A stretch of DNA of 64,000 nt from contig NZ_JSVC01000015.1 of assembly GCF_000814475.1 (NCBI RefSeq), forward strand, positions 310,001 through 374,000. Reading direction: 5' to 3'. This DNA comes from Flavihumibacter solisilvae (GTDB lineage: Bacteria > Bacteroidota > Bacteroidia > Chitinophagales > Chitinophagaceae). The notes beneath the pieces were generated by a model. That model was not told the origin of the DNA and did no database searches. It saw only the letters and a program-made list of their open reading frames with translations. Positions 51,314-59,818 of this stretch are shown here, one piece after another. Positions within the stretch are counted from its first letter, which is position 1. Every line of letters begins with the position of its first letter. Both the position numbers and the translations under genes were made by a program.

Positions 51314-52455
51314 TGAAAATCCAAAATAAAATATTGAACCTTTTATTGCTGCTGGTAATGGCAGGATGTGCATCTCCCGCAAATGAGGAGGCACCGGCAG
51401 AAAATAAACAACCGGAAGAAATTGTTGAACTGAGTGAAGAGCAGTTAAAGAATGCAGGCATTGTGGTGGGCCAGGCGAATGATACTGTGGTAAGTTCTGA
51501 ATTGCGGGTGAATGGAATGATCGACGTGCCGCCGCAGAATATTGTTTCCGTAAGCTTTCCGCTTGGTGGCTACCTGAAATCAACAAAGCTGTTGCCAGGT
51601 ATGCATGTCAGCAGGGGAGAAGTGATCGGGATGATAGAAGACCAGGCGCTGGTTCAGCTTCAACAGGATTACCTGGTCACAAAATCGAAGCTCGAATACC
51701 TTCGCCAGGAATATGAACGTCAGAAACTCCTGAATGAACAGCAGGTGAATGCAGGAAAAGTTTTTGAACAGGCTGCAACTGACTACCGGTCACAGCAGGT
51801 ATTGCTGAAAGGGTTCTCGGAAAAGTTACAGCTGGTTGGAATTGATCCTGCAAGGCTTGATGAATCAAATCTGTCGCGCTCTGTTGCCCTTCGTTCGCCG
51901 ATAAATGGATACGTGTCGCGGGTGAATGTAAATATTGGCAAGTATGTCAACCCGACTGATGTTCTTTTTGAACTGATCAATCCCGACGATATGCACGGGG
52001 CGCTCACGGTATTTGAAAAGGATATCAGTAAGGTCAGGATTGGACAGAAAGTGATCATGCAATTTGTAGATGATCCGGAGCGCACTTACAATGGTGAAGT
52101 GATTGTATTCACCCGTAATGTTGACGAAAGCAGGAGCGGCATCGTGCATTGTCATTTTGAAACGATGCCGAAAAATCTTATGCCGGGCATGTTCCTGAAT
52201 GCGCGGATCCTGCTCGACAAACGCCAGGCCCTGGTTGTGCCGGATGAGGCCATTGTCAGGTTTGGAGGTCGTCAATATGTTTTTGCCAAAGAAGGTCCTA
52301 ACAGGTTCAGGATGGTGGAAGTAAAAGTCGACACGGTTTCTGTAGATCAACTCGGGATCACAAGTGCCGACCAAACGCTGAAAGAAAGCCAGCTGGTGTT
52401 GCGTAATGCCCACGCCGTGCTTGGCAAGATGAAGAATACAGCAGAGGAAGAATAG
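51313..52455 (+). CDS. RND efflux periplasmic adaptor (HlyD/CusB family) lipoprotein
   Basis: This 380-residue protein has a lipoprotein signal (ILNLLLLLVMAGC, Cys at about residue 19). Domains in order are a beta-barrel/lipoyl half (PPQNIVSVSFPLGGYLKSTKLLPGMHVSRGEVIGMIED), a helical hairpin with RQEYERQKLLNEQQVNAG, the second lipoyl half SPINGYVSRVNVNIGKYVNPTDVLFELINP, a beta-barrel (GQKVIMQFVDDPERTYNGEVI) and a C-terminal membrane-proximal domain. It joins the pump to the outer membrane channel. The start overlaps the RND-OMF stop (TAATG), which argues for coupled translation. It lacks the Met- or His-rich N-terminal region of CusB, which also favours a Czc-like cation. Confidence 0.9.
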   Translation: MKIQNKILNLLLLLVMAGCASPANEEAPAENKQPEEIVELSEEQLKNAGIVVGQANDTVVSSELRVNGMIDVPPQNIVSVSFPLGGYLKSTKLLPGMHVSRGEVIGMIEDQALVQLQQDYLVTKSKLEYLRQEYERQKLLNEQQVNAGKVFEQAATDYRSQQVLLKGFSEKLQLVGIDPARLDESNLSRSVALRSPINGYVSRVNVNIGKYVNPTDVLFELINPDDMHGALTVFEKDISKVRIGQKVIMQFVDDPERTYNGEVIVFTRNVDESRSGIVHCHFETMPKNLMPGMFLNARILLDKRQALVVPDEAIVRFGGRQYVFAKEGPNRFRMVEVKVDTVSVDQLGITSADQTLKESQLVLRNAHAVLGKMKNTAEEE

Positions 52456-52470
52456 TATCGCTTATTCCGT

Positions 52471-52797
52471 TTATTCCAGTCCGAAACGGTAAGCCTCACG
52501 AACCGGCGTCCAGGTGTCGATCACTTTGACGTCGGTTAGTGCTGTTGCGCTATGCAGAACGTGCGGGGGAATGACCTGCAGGTTGCCGGCTTTGAATACG
52601 GTTGTAATGCCACCGATCGTCATTTCAAGTTCACCTTCCACGATGAAAGTGATCTGTTCATTTTCGTGCTCATGTTCAGGCAATTTGCTGCCTTTTTTTA
52701 TTTCCCAGATCCCAAGTGTTGTCTGTTCACCATGCACAAATTTGCCGAACAATCCGGGTACCACTTCCTTAGCCGGAATATCATTGAGATGCATCAT
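52471..52797 (-). CDS. Cupin domain protein
   Basis: This 108-residue single cupin barrel has motif 1 GSKLPEHEHENEQITFIVEGELEMTIGG (two His and Glu metal ligands, residues about 36-63) and motif 2 PPHVLHSATAL. It probably binds a metal ion and may be a small-molecule sensor, isomerase or dioxygenase. It starts 13 bp after the ATP-grasp-like gene and shares its transcript, so it may act on the product of that pathway. Substrate is unknown. It converges on the metal operon with 15 bp between them. Confidence 0.85.
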   Translation of the reverse strand: MMHLNDIPAKEVVPGLFGKFVHGEQTTLGIWEIKKGSKLPEHEHENEQITFIVEGELEMTIGGITTVFKAGNLQVIPPHVLHSATALTDVKVIDTWTPVREAYRFGLE

Positions 52798-52810
52798 AGC
52801 AGATCATATT

Positions 52811-54004
52811 TTATTGTTCAAAAAAACAAACACTTCCACCGACCCATTCTTTATCCTTGTTGTAGCGAACTCCAATCATTTTACCTTTGCTGAGCCGCGC
52901 TAGGTTGATGGCTGGCTTCGGTCTTGCCCAGCCATCTTTCCAAATATACATCATCCTGATCTCCGCTTTGGCAGGTTCATCAGGTGTAGGAATTACCTCC
53001 GCGTATTGTACTTTTTTCTGCAGGATCCAGTTTTCCGGATCTTTTATTTCTTCCAGGTCATTTTTGGTAAGATCGATCACCACGCCCTGCCCTGCGAAGG
53101 AAAACAGGGGCTTGAGGACATAGTTTTCCAGGTCCTGTGGCATTTCCTTTATTTCATTCAGGAACCTGGTCTCCGGTACGTACGGGTGATGTATAAATGG
53201 AAGCGTGAATTTGCTGATGCGGTAGAACCAGTTTGGATGCGGCAACCATTCCACATCAAGTGGCTGGGTTATGTCAACAAATTCACCCAGGTTGTCCTTC
53301 TGGCTCCTGAGGTCATCGAAGATGACCCTGTTGTATATGCGCCTGATCCTTGTCTTGTGCCCATTGTTCAGGTAAAACAACTGGTCGCCTTCGCGGATTA
53401 GTTCGGTTATACATATGGGTTGTATTCCTGTGTATTCCCGGGTGCAGTAGAAATCGATCCGTGTCTTCTGTTCATGTGGTTTGATCTCGAGCAATACTAC
53501 TTCCTCAGGTGAATATGGTCCAAGTAAAAGGTCTTCAAGTTCTGCAAGATATGTTTCACGATCGTAGCCGCCCAGGAATTGTGAGTAGTTCCCGGGGATC
53601 TGGAAATGGTCGCGCAGGATATCAGGATAATATACCTGGAAAGCAAACAGGGTAGGGAAGCCTTGCATTTCGATCAGTTGTGGCTCCAATTCGTTTTGTG
53701 CGTTCCGGCAAATTCCAAAGTCAAAAGCGATCATGTGGGGATGGCTGTTTTCGCCGGGCACCCTTTCATGATCGGGAATACTTTTTTCTGTCAGCTGTTT
53801 GAAGTCCGGTTTTAGGATCACATCTATAATGCTTTCGCATGCATCAGTGAGTTTGGCCGCGAAAGCTTTGTCAATGAAAACCGGTGTCTCTGCCACCCTG
53901 AATTCTATTGCCCCGGGATGGTGATTGTGTAAGTCTGCCAGGAATGATTCGTAACGCTGAACGGTAAATGCTTTGTTGAATGCCTCCCTTATTGCCGGAA
54001 CCAT
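52811..54004 (-). CDS. ATP-grasp-like (possibly circularly permuted) ligase
   Basis: This 397-residue cytoplasmic protein has no signal. The segments AFDFGICRNAQNELEPQLIEMQGFPTLFAFQVYYP (about residues 93-127), RIRRIYNRVIFDDL, YVLKPLFSFAGQGVVIDL (about 310-327) and a closing EIRMMYIWKDG recall ATP-grasp enzymes with domain order changed, such as glutathionylspermidine-synthase-like ligases. The LKPxxxxxGxGV phosphate loop fits an ATP site. It should form an amide bond between a carboxylate and an amine. It is 67 bp after the glutamine amidotransferase gene, with a terminator between, and just before a cupin gene. I am not certain of the family; the neighbours support a ligase. Confidence 0.6.
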   Translation of the reverse strand: MVPAIREAFNKAFTVQRYESFLADLHNHHPGAIEFRVAETPVFIDKAFAAKLTDACESIIDVILKPDFKQLTEKSIPDHERVPGENSHPHMIAFDFGICRNAQNELEPQLIEMQGFPTLFAFQVYYPDILRDHFQIPGNYSQFLGGYDRETYLAELEDLLLGPYSPEEVVLLEIKPHEQKTRIDFYCTREYTGIQPICITELIREGDQLFYLNNGHKTRIRRIYNRVIFDDLRSQKDNLGEFVDITQPLDVEWLPHPNWFYRISKFTLPFIHHPYVPETRFLNEIKEMPQDLENYVLKPLFSFAGQGVVIDLTKNDLEEIKDPENWILQKKVQYAEVIPTPDEPAKAEIRMMYIWKDGWARPKPAINLARLSKGKMIGVRYNKDKEWVGGSVCFFEQ

Positions 54005-54022
54005 AGTTTATAGTTGTAAAAT

Positions 54023-54030
54023 CAAATGTA
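54023..54030 (-). promoter_or_regulatory. -7 element for the ATP-grasp-like/cupin unit
   Basis: TACATTTG (54030-54023) matches TAnnTTTG exactly; no clear -33 element precedes it. The predicted start is about 12 nt before the ATG at 54004. With the terminator immediately upstream this gives the ATP-grasp-like and cupin genes a transcript of their own. Confidence 0.45.
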
Positions 54031-54043
54031 AAAATTCAAAATT

Positions 54044-54064
54044 AAAAAAGCCCCGTTGGGGGCT
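54044..54064 (-). terminator. Rho-independent terminator after the glutamine amidotransferase gene
   Basis: On the minus strand AGCCCC (54064-54059), loop CAAC, GGGGCT (54054-54049), then TTTTT. It lies 7 nt after the amidotransferase stop and splits the ligase cluster into two transcripts. Confidence 0.75.
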
Positions 54065-54070
54065 CTTCTG

Positions 54071-54907
54071 TTATTGACTTTGTACTTTTTCGATTCCTTC
54101 TCTCAGGAAATTTGGTAACACACTTCCGTATGTCTTCAGGATCTTGTCCGGGTCGTTGAGATGTTCGATCATGCTTTTCCATTTGGCAAGTCCATGATTG
54201 GCAATAACAGTCTTTTTCTTGTCTTCGCGCTGCAGGTACATCGACATGCCAGTCGCATCAGCCTCAGGATGGAATTGCGTGCCTATCATGTATTCATTAA
54301 AGCGGATGGCCATCATGGCGCGCTCGAGGGGTACATGCGGACGTTCCTTTTCAATCGCAAGGATCTTTGCGCCCATACGGCGGATAAGCGCATGATCGGG
54401 TTGGATCACCTGGAAATCACGGCTGTCCACCGCGTAGAAAGGATCCATCAGGCTGTCAAACACGGTTTCTTTTTGCGCTCCCGGAAGCATGTGCACGGGG
54501 AAGACGCCAAATGCTGTTGACTTTCGCGGGGCTACTGTCCCAACCTTGTAATGCCGGCAGGCTAGTTGGAAAGAATGACAGATGAAGAAGACATATTTTT
54601 TCCTGGTGTTAGAATGCTGCCTGTTATGGTTTTCGACGCTGTTCAACCAGCTGAAATAAACAGTTTCCCATTCGCTACCTTCACTTTCCAGTGGTGAGCC
54701 CGGCCCGCCGCTCGAAATGTAAAGATCATAACTCAGGTCCGGCACCTTTTTGCCCAGGCGTACTTCAAATTCATCCCATTCCAGGTCGATCTGGTGCTCA
54801 TCCCCAAATGAATTCAAAATTTCCCTGATACAACGCATGCCCTGGTTCTCCTGCCCCTCATAGAGGTCCAGGATCGCCACCCTAACCTTATTTCCCTTCG
54901 CTTGCAT
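54071..54907 (-). CDS. Class I glutamine amidotransferase-like protein
   Basis: ATG 54907 gives 278 residues; an upstream GTG (54931) would add 8. The Rossmann-like class I GATase fold shows the oxyanion loop YISSGGPGSPL (about residues 63-72). The nucleophile Cys110 lies in VFFICHSFQLACRHY and the His213/Glu215 pair in TQFHPEADATG. These proteins release ammonia from glutamine or act as related peptidases, such as gamma-glutamyl hydrolases. No synthase domain is attached. It is the last gene of the transcript carrying two ligases and an amidohydrolase, so it may supply ammonia or trim gamma-glutamyl bonds. The substrate is unknown. Confidence 0.82.
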   Translation of the reverse strand: MQAKGNKVRVAILDLYEGQENQGMRCIREILNSFGDEHQIDLEWDEFEVRLGKKVPDLSYDLYISSGGPGSPLESEGSEWETVYFSWLNSVENHNRQHSNTRKKYVFFICHSFQLACRHYKVGTVAPRKSTAFGVFPVHMLPGAQKETVFDSLMDPFYAVDSRDFQVIQPDHALIRRMGAKILAIEKERPHVPLERAMMAIRFNEYMIGTQFHPEADATGMSMYLQREDKKKTVIANHGLAKWKSMIEHLNDPDKILKTYGSVLPNFLREGIEKVQSQ

Positions 54908-54940
54908 AGCACCAAAAATACGCTTTTTCACCTTTTTTCA

Positions 54941-54996
54941 CCCGACGGGTGGCACCCGACGGGAGAGACCCGACGGGAGAGACCCGACGGGAGAGG
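54941..54996. repeat. Four tandem 14-bp repeats with a CCCGACGGG core
   Basis: Units at 54941-54954, 54955-54968, 54969-54982 and 54983-54996 each begin CCCGACGGG. The middle two are identical (CCCGACGGGAGAGA), the last differs at one base and the first at its five-base tail. The core is nearly palindromic (CCCG-A-CGGG). They fill the gap between the amidohydrolase stop (55002) and the amidotransferase start. They could fold in RNA or be a dispersed intergenic repeat. The high GC run differs from the AT-rich gaps elsewhere. Confidence 0.85.
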
Positions 54997-55001
54997 CAGC
55001 G

Positions 55002-56633
55002 TCAGCGAACGAAAACGGATTTGCCGCCGAGAACGGTGCGGAGTACGCGGGTGGACAGGATGCTATCGGGGGCGACCTTCATAAGATCCTGGTCGAGCAG
55101 GATGAAGTCGGCCAGTTTGCCCTTCTCGATGCTACCTTTTTCTTTTTCTTCGAAGTTGCTTTGGGCGGCCCAGATGGTCATGCCTTTTAGGGTGTTTTCA
55201 CGGCTCAGGGAATTTTCGACCTGGTAGCCTTCTGCGGGATAACCTTTGCTGTCTTTTCGTACTACTGCAGCATAGAATGTTTTAAAGGGAGAGATGTCTT
55301 CAACAGGGAAATCAGTACCAAGGGCAATCCAATTATTCTGCTTCAGCAGGTCGTTATAAGCATACGCTGTTTTTTCCCTTTCCTTACCAAGGCGTTCACC
55401 TGCCCAATACATGTCTGATGTTGCATGTGTGGGCTGTACAGAAGGAACAATATTGAAATTGCCGAACAAACTGAAATCCGCCGGGTCAACCACCTGCGCA
55501 TGTTCGATCCGCCAGCGCTTGTCGTTCTTTCCTTTCAGATATTTCGCATATATATTCAGGACCGTCCTGTTACCGCTGTCGCCGATTGCATGTGTGCACA
55601 TCTGGAAATCCGTCGGCGCAAGCAGGGCGGCAACAGAATCAAAGTGTTCCCTGTCGCTCAGCAGGAAACCATAATGACCCGGCTTGTCACTATATGGCTT
55701 AAGCAGGCAGGCTCCCCTCGACCCAAGTGCGCCGTCTGCATAAACTTTAAATCCACGTACAGTCAGCCTTTCCGTTTTGATCGGTCCTTTCGGCAGAATG
55801 TAATCGTAGTTTCTTTTTGCGTCGCTTAACATCGCATATACGCGCATTTGCAGGTCACCCTTCTTCTGCAGGCTGTCAATAAATTCTACATTGGTGTAAT
55901 CAAGACCGCAGTCGTCGACAGTTGTAAGTCCCACTGCGAAGCAATTCGCTTCCGCACTCAACAACGCGGACCTGACCTGGTCTGCTCCCGGCGCTGGTAT
56001 AACCGCAGCTACCCTGTCTACGGCATTATCGATCAGCAATCCGGTAGCTACACCATTCTTCACTTCCACTTCGCCCCCGGTCATTTTATCCCCGGCTTTC
56101 ACACCTGCCAAAGCCAGCGCTTTGTTGTTTGCAATTGCTGCATGTCCATCAATCCTCGACAGGATCACAGGGCGATCAGGAAACAGTTTATTCAGCTCAT
56201 CATTGGTTGGAAATTCTTTTGCCTGCCAGTCGTTCTGGTCCCACCCGCGACCTACCAGCCATCCTTCGGGATAACGAACAGCAAAGGATTTCAGGCTGTC
56301 GAGTATGGCAGACCAGCTGTCTGTGCCTACCAGGTTCACTGTTTGGAGACCGAGCCCGTATGCATAAAAGTGGCAATGGGCATCGATAAACCCGGGATAC
56401 AAAAATTTTCCCCCGGCATCAATAACTTCAGCACCCTCGTAACCATCAAGTATTTCCTTATTGGTTCCGGAAGCGAGGATCCGGCCGTCTTTAACGGCAA
56501 GTGCTTCGGCGGTTGAGAAATTTTCATCAACCGTGTAAATGTGGGCATTGTGTACTACCAGGTCGGCAGGTTTTTTTCCCGAACAGGAGAGCAGGATTGC
56601 TGACATGGCCAGCATCAAAAATGATATACGCAT
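55002..56633 (-). CDS. YtcJ-like amidohydrolase lipoprotein
   Basis: ATG 56633 gives 543 residues with a lipoprotein signal (FLMLAMSAILLSC, Cys about residue 17). An in-frame start at 56714 lies inside the upstream gene. The amidohydrolase 3 (COG1574) barrel has YPGFIDAHCHFYAYG (metal His pair, about residues 72-86), GWLVGRGWDQNDW, FKVYADGALGSRGA, THAIGDSGNRTVL, RIEHAQVV and ALGTDFPVED with the catalytic Asp. Members cleave amide or N-acyl bonds. It follows the GCS2 ligase by 16 bp, so an exported hydrolase is cotranscribed with cytoplasmic ligases. This suggests the pathway product is secreted, or that its precursor is taken from outside. Confidence 0.85.
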   Translation of the reverse strand: MRISFLMLAMSAILLSCSGKKPADLVVHNAHIYTVDENFSTAEALAVKDGRILASGTNKEILDGYEGAEVIDAGGKFLYPGFIDAHCHFYAYGLGLQTVNLVGTDSWSAILDSLKSFAVRYPEGWLVGRGWDQNDWQAKEFPTNDELNKLFPDRPVILSRIDGHAAIANNKALALAGVKAGDKMTGGEVEVKNGVATGLLIDNAVDRVAAVIPAPGADQVRSALLSAEANCFAVGLTTVDDCGLDYTNVEFIDSLQKKGDLQMRVYAMLSDAKRNYDYILPKGPIKTERLTVRGFKVYADGALGSRGACLLKPYSDKPGHYGFLLSDREHFDSVAALLAPTDFQMCTHAIGDSGNRTVLNIYAKYLKGKNDKRWRIEHAQVVDPADFSLFGNFNIVPSVQPTHATSDMYWAGERLGKEREKTAYAYNDLLKQNNWIALGTDFPVEDISPFKTFYAAVVRKDSKGYPAEGYQVENSLSRENTLKGMTIWAAQSNFEEKEKGSIEKGKLADFILLDQDLMKVAPDSILSTRVLRTVLGGKSVFVR

Positions 56634-56649
56634 AAGGGGCAAATATAAA

Positions 56650-57762
56650 TCAGATACCGTAGAGGAACTGGTCTTTGATATAGTCGACCACAGCCACCAT
56701 GCTGTTGGTTTCATTATAAACCCTCAGCTGCCTGTCTGCACCAGTGCCTGTTTCAAGCAGGTTGGGAACGAGTGATAAAATATGCCTGCTGCCGAGCTGG
56801 TCAACCACATCATCAACAAAATCGAGCAGTTCATAGATCAGTACGCGGGTATTCACTTCTTCCTCTTTCCCGAAATCGATCAGCCTGCCGTCAATGCCAT
56901 ACCGGCTTGCGCGCCATTTGTTCTCGTTGATCAGTGCACGTGAGTACTGGATATAATTCATGTTGTTCGTGCGAAGCTTATAGATCTTGGCACAAATAGC
57001 CTGGAACAGCGCCGCAATGATGATTGTTTCATGTGTGGTCAGCGGAACATCACAGATCCTGAACTCAACCGTATTAAAGAAAGGATGCACACGCAGGTCC
57101 CACCAGATCTTTTTCGCATTGTCGATGCAGTTCGTTTTCACGAGCATCTTAATATAATTATCGTAATCCTCAATGGTAGCGAAATATTCGGGTATACCTG
57201 TCCGTGGGAATTTGTCGAAGACTTTTGTGCGGAATGATTTATAGCCCGTCTGTCGTCCTTCCCAGAAGGGCGAATTGGTGCTCAATGCATAAATATGGGG
57301 AAGAAAGTAGCGCGTGCTGTTTGCAATATGGTTGGCCATTTCCCGGCTTTCCATTCCAACATGCACATGCAACCCGAAAATGAGGTTACTGCGTGCTGCT
57401 TCCTGTAGCTCGTTAACGATTTCACTGTAACGTACGTGGTCTGTGATCAGCTGGCTTTCCCAGTGACTGAAGGGGTGGGTTCCTGCTGCACCCATTGCAA
57501 ATCCAAGTTCAGTGGCCACCTGTGAAATAGTTTTGCGCAGGGTAGCCACATCATGCAATGCTTCGTCAATGTCTTTACAGATATCCGTACCTACTTCCAC
57601 TACGGCCTGGTGCATTTCCGCTTTCACCTTATCCTTGATGAGCTTCTGGCCCTCCAGCACAATGCGCTGCTCATGGCTCTTCAGCTCCCGGCTTTGCGGA
57701 TCAATCACCATATACTCTTCTTCGATTCCCAGGGTGAATTGTTGGTAATTGATGGCACTCAT
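56650..57762 (-). CDS. Carboxylate-amine ligase, GCS2/YbdK family
   Basis: This 370-residue protein is of the glutamine-synthetase-like GCS2 fold. QQFTLGIEEEYMVIDPQSREL (residues 6-26) carries the glutamate/metal residues. LKxxxEMHQAVVEVGTDICKDIDEAL, GAAGTHPFSHW, FGLHVHVGM with the metal His pair, and FRICDVPLTTHETI also fit. It forms gamma-glutamyl-like amide bonds; the family includes weak glutamate-cysteine ligases, but many members have unknown amine partners. It starts 23 bp after the ATP-grasp gene and precedes the amidohydrolase. Family is certain, substrate is not. It is cytoplasmic. Confidence 0.9.
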   Translation of the reverse strand: MSAINYQQFTLGIEEEYMVIDPQSRELKSHEQRIVLEGQKLIKDKVKAEMHQAVVEVGTDICKDIDEALHDVATLRKTISQVATELGFAMGAAGTHPFSHWESQLITDHVRYSEIVNELQEAARSNLIFGLHVHVGMESREMANHIANSTRYFLPHIYALSTNSPFWEGRQTGYKSFRTKVFDKFPRTGIPEYFATIEDYDNYIKMLVKTNCIDNAKKIWWDLRVHPFFNTVEFRICDVPLTTHETIIIAALFQAICAKIYKLRTNNMNYIQYSRALINENKWRASRYGIDGRLIDFGKEEEVNTRVLIYELLDFVDDVVDQLGSRHILSLVPNLLETGTGADRQLRVYNETNSMVAVVDYIKDQFLYGI

Positions 57763-57785
57763 GATTCGTCAGTAACGGTTAGGAT

Positions 57786-58739
57786 TTATACAAGGTTTGT
57801 TTTTGCAGAACTGCGTTGAACATATTTACCCCAGGTAAGATTGTCTTTCCCTGGTTGATGTGCCATCGCTCTTTCGATCGCATAATTCGCAGCGGTTTCA
57901 ACAACCCAGGCGAAGTTATCTTCTCCCACGCTTTTTATTTCAGCATCAGGAGCAGGGTTGCAAAAGTCGATCGCATATGGAATACCATCCCGTACGGCCA
58001 GTTCAACGGTGTTGAAATCATAGCCAAGGAAATGATTAAGCTGAAGTACGATTTCTTCCATTTGTTTCAGCCGCTCTGGAGACGGCGAAAAACCGGCCTG
58101 ATAACGGAGGTGATGCGGGTTACGCGGCTCATAAGGCATAATGCGCACTTCCTTCCCGCCTATGCAATAACACCGGTAGTATTCGTCAAAAATTATTTCT
58201 TCCTGCAGAAGCATTACGAGCTGGCCGGTTTCAGCATGTTTTTCAAAGAAATCTTCCATGCTGGTTAGCCGGTAAACATTTTTCCAGCCACCCCCGGCGA
58301 ATGGTTTCATATATGCGGGGAATCCAACATATTTAAAAATCCCTTCCCAGTCGAGCGGGTAGGCAAGATTGCTGAATGACTGGTCAGTTGTATCGGATGG
58401 TAGGTCCCGCGATGGAAGTATCACGGTCTTCGGTACCGGAACCCCGATTTTTGTTGCAAGACAATTGTTGAAGAATTTTTCGTCGGCACTCCACCAGAAG
58501 GGGTTGTTGATCACAGCCGATCCACACAAAGCCGCGTTTTTCAGGTAAGCGCGGTAAAATGGAACATCCTGGGATATACGATCAACTATTACTGCGTATT
58601 CTGTTGGCTCTCCCTGCATTACCTTTTCTATGCGTACCGGTTCTGCCACAATTCCTTCTATATTCCTGCTATTGATCTGTTCGATGAAAGCCATTGGAAA
58701 ACTCCGTTCCTGCCCAAATAGGATGCCGATCTTTTTCAT
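57786..58739 (-). CDS. ATP-grasp family ligase (RimK/D-Ala ligase-like)
   Basis: This 317-residue soluble protein starts MKKIGILFGQERSFPMAFIEQI. It has an N-terminal pre-ATP-grasp domain, FFNNCLATKIGVPVPKTVILPS, and the ATP-grasp core. The core shows IFKYVGFPAYMKPFAGGGWKNVYRL (about residues 136-160, the Lys and glycine-rich loop), VMLLQEEIIFDEYYRCYCIGG, and AIDFCNPAPDAE with the metal acids. It should join a carboxylate to an amine using ATP through an acyl phosphate. It is first of the operon ending in the glutamine amidotransferase and divergent from the esterase gene (103 bp). Together with the GCS2 ligase it defines an amide-forming pathway. Confidence 0.82.
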   Translation of the reverse strand: MKKIGILFGQERSFPMAFIEQINSRNIEGIVAEPVRIEKVMQGEPTEYAVIVDRISQDVPFYRAYLKNAALCGSAVINNPFWWSADEKFFNNCLATKIGVPVPKTVILPSRDLPSDTTDQSFSNLAYPLDWEGIFKYVGFPAYMKPFAGGGWKNVYRLTSMEDFFEKHAETGQLVMLLQEEIIFDEYYRCYCIGGKEVRIMPYEPRNPHHLRYQAGFSPSPERLKQMEEIVLQLNHFLGYDFNTVELAVRDGIPYAIDFCNPAPDAEIKSVGEDNFAWVVETAANYAIERAMAHQPGKDNLTWGKYVQRSSAKTNLV

Positions 58740-58842
58740 ATCTCATTCAACAGTTTAGTGATTACTAACTGTTTTCAATATACTATTATTTAGTGAAAAA
58801 CATGTATTTTGAGCGTTCAGAACAATTACTCTCAGTACAGAC

Positions 58843-59667
58843 ATGACGGAACAGATTTGCCCCGAGAAAACTTCGACCCTGACCACCCAGCAATTTGAGA
58901 TAAAATCGGATCACCTCGAGAGGCAGGTAACCATTTCAACATGGACGCCTAAGCAACTCAGTTCATATGAACTTCCTGCACTGCTGCTCATCAACGATGG
59001 ACAGCAAATGGAATCATTAGGACTCACGGATATTTTAGAAGATAACATCCAGCGACTCACAAAAAAAATTATAACCGTTGCCATTCATGCCGGCCCGGAA
59101 AGAAAACAGGAATACGGAACGGCAGGAGTACTTGACTACCTCGGCCAGGGCAGCAAAGCCATGGCATACACTTTATTTATTTTTGAAGAACTGCTTCCAT
59201 TTGTCCGCCGCCAGCTTGGCTACGAACAATTCAGTGAAAAGATCTTCGCAGGTTTTTCCCTCGGCGGCCTCAGTGCACTCGACATCGTCTGGGCTCACCC
59301 GCATGAATTTTCTGCAGTAGGTGTGTTTTCCGGATCCCTATGGTGGCGCACGATCGACCAGGACGATCCGGCATACAGCGACGACCAGCACCGGATCATG
59401 CACCAGCTCATCAGGAAAGGAAACTATGCCTCATGGCTGAAATTCTTTTTCTCCACCGGTACCATGGATGAAACCCATGACCGCAACAACAACGGCATCA
59501 TTGATTCGATCGACGATACGCTCGACCTGATGAAAGAATTAACTGCCAAAGGTTATGACCAGCATCACGACATGAAATATCTCGAACTCTCCGACGGCAA
59601 ACATGATATTGCAACCTGGGCAAGGGCGATGCCTGCGTTCCTGGAATGGACTATGATTACACGATAA
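58843..59667 (+). CDS. Esterase D/Fes-type alpha/beta hydrolase
   Basis: This 274-residue protein has no signal peptide, so it is cytoplasmic. It is an alpha/beta hydrolase of the putative esterase (enterochelin esterase/EstD) family. LPALLLINDGQQM is followed by the nucleophile elbow FAGFSLGGLSALDIVW with Ser139, the acid in the MDETHDRNNNG segment, and His254 in DGKHDIATWA. Related enzymes cut acyl or peptide esters. It is divergent from the two-ligase operon, which suggests that it acts on the same product or intermediate, but a link beyond position cannot be shown. The 103-bp gap between them holds a near-palindrome around 58751. Confidence 0.85.
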   Translation: MTEQICPEKTSTLTTQQFEIKSDHLERQVTISTWTPKQLSSYELPALLLINDGQQMESLGLTDILEDNIQRLTKKIITVAIHAGPERKQEYGTAGVLDYLGQGSKAMAYTLFIFEELLPFVRRQLGYEQFSEKIFAGFSLGGLSALDIVWAHPHEFSAVGVFSGSLWWRTIDQDDPAYSDDQHRIMHQLIRKGNYASWLKFFFSTGTMDETHDRNNNGIIDSIDDTLDLMKELTAKGYDQHHDMKYLELSDGKHDIATWARAMPAFLEWTMITR

Positions 59668-59818
59668 AAGAACCTGTAATGAGGAAGAACAAAAAGAGAG
59701 GTTCCTGATCCTGAGTTTTATGACAAAACAATTACCACCTTAAAAGACCAGGAACCATTGCTAAGATAATTTGCTCATCTTCACAGGCAATGCCCTTTTA
59801 GTGGTATTCTCCTAAGCA

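Noticed and set aside
54941-54996. Short CRISPR array
   Set aside because: Units are 14 bp with no unique spacers between repeats, far below CRISPR repeat and spacer sizes, and no cas genes are present.
54902-55084. A plus-strand frame reading through the CCCGACGGG repeats
   Set aside because: It is a 60-codon Arg/Gly-rich product created by the tandem repeat and is antisense to the start and end of two real genes.
55848-56516. A 222-codon plus-strand frame opposite the YtcJ-like amidohydrolase
   Set aside because: Antisense to a well-conserved enzyme; composition is unlike the other proteins of the window.
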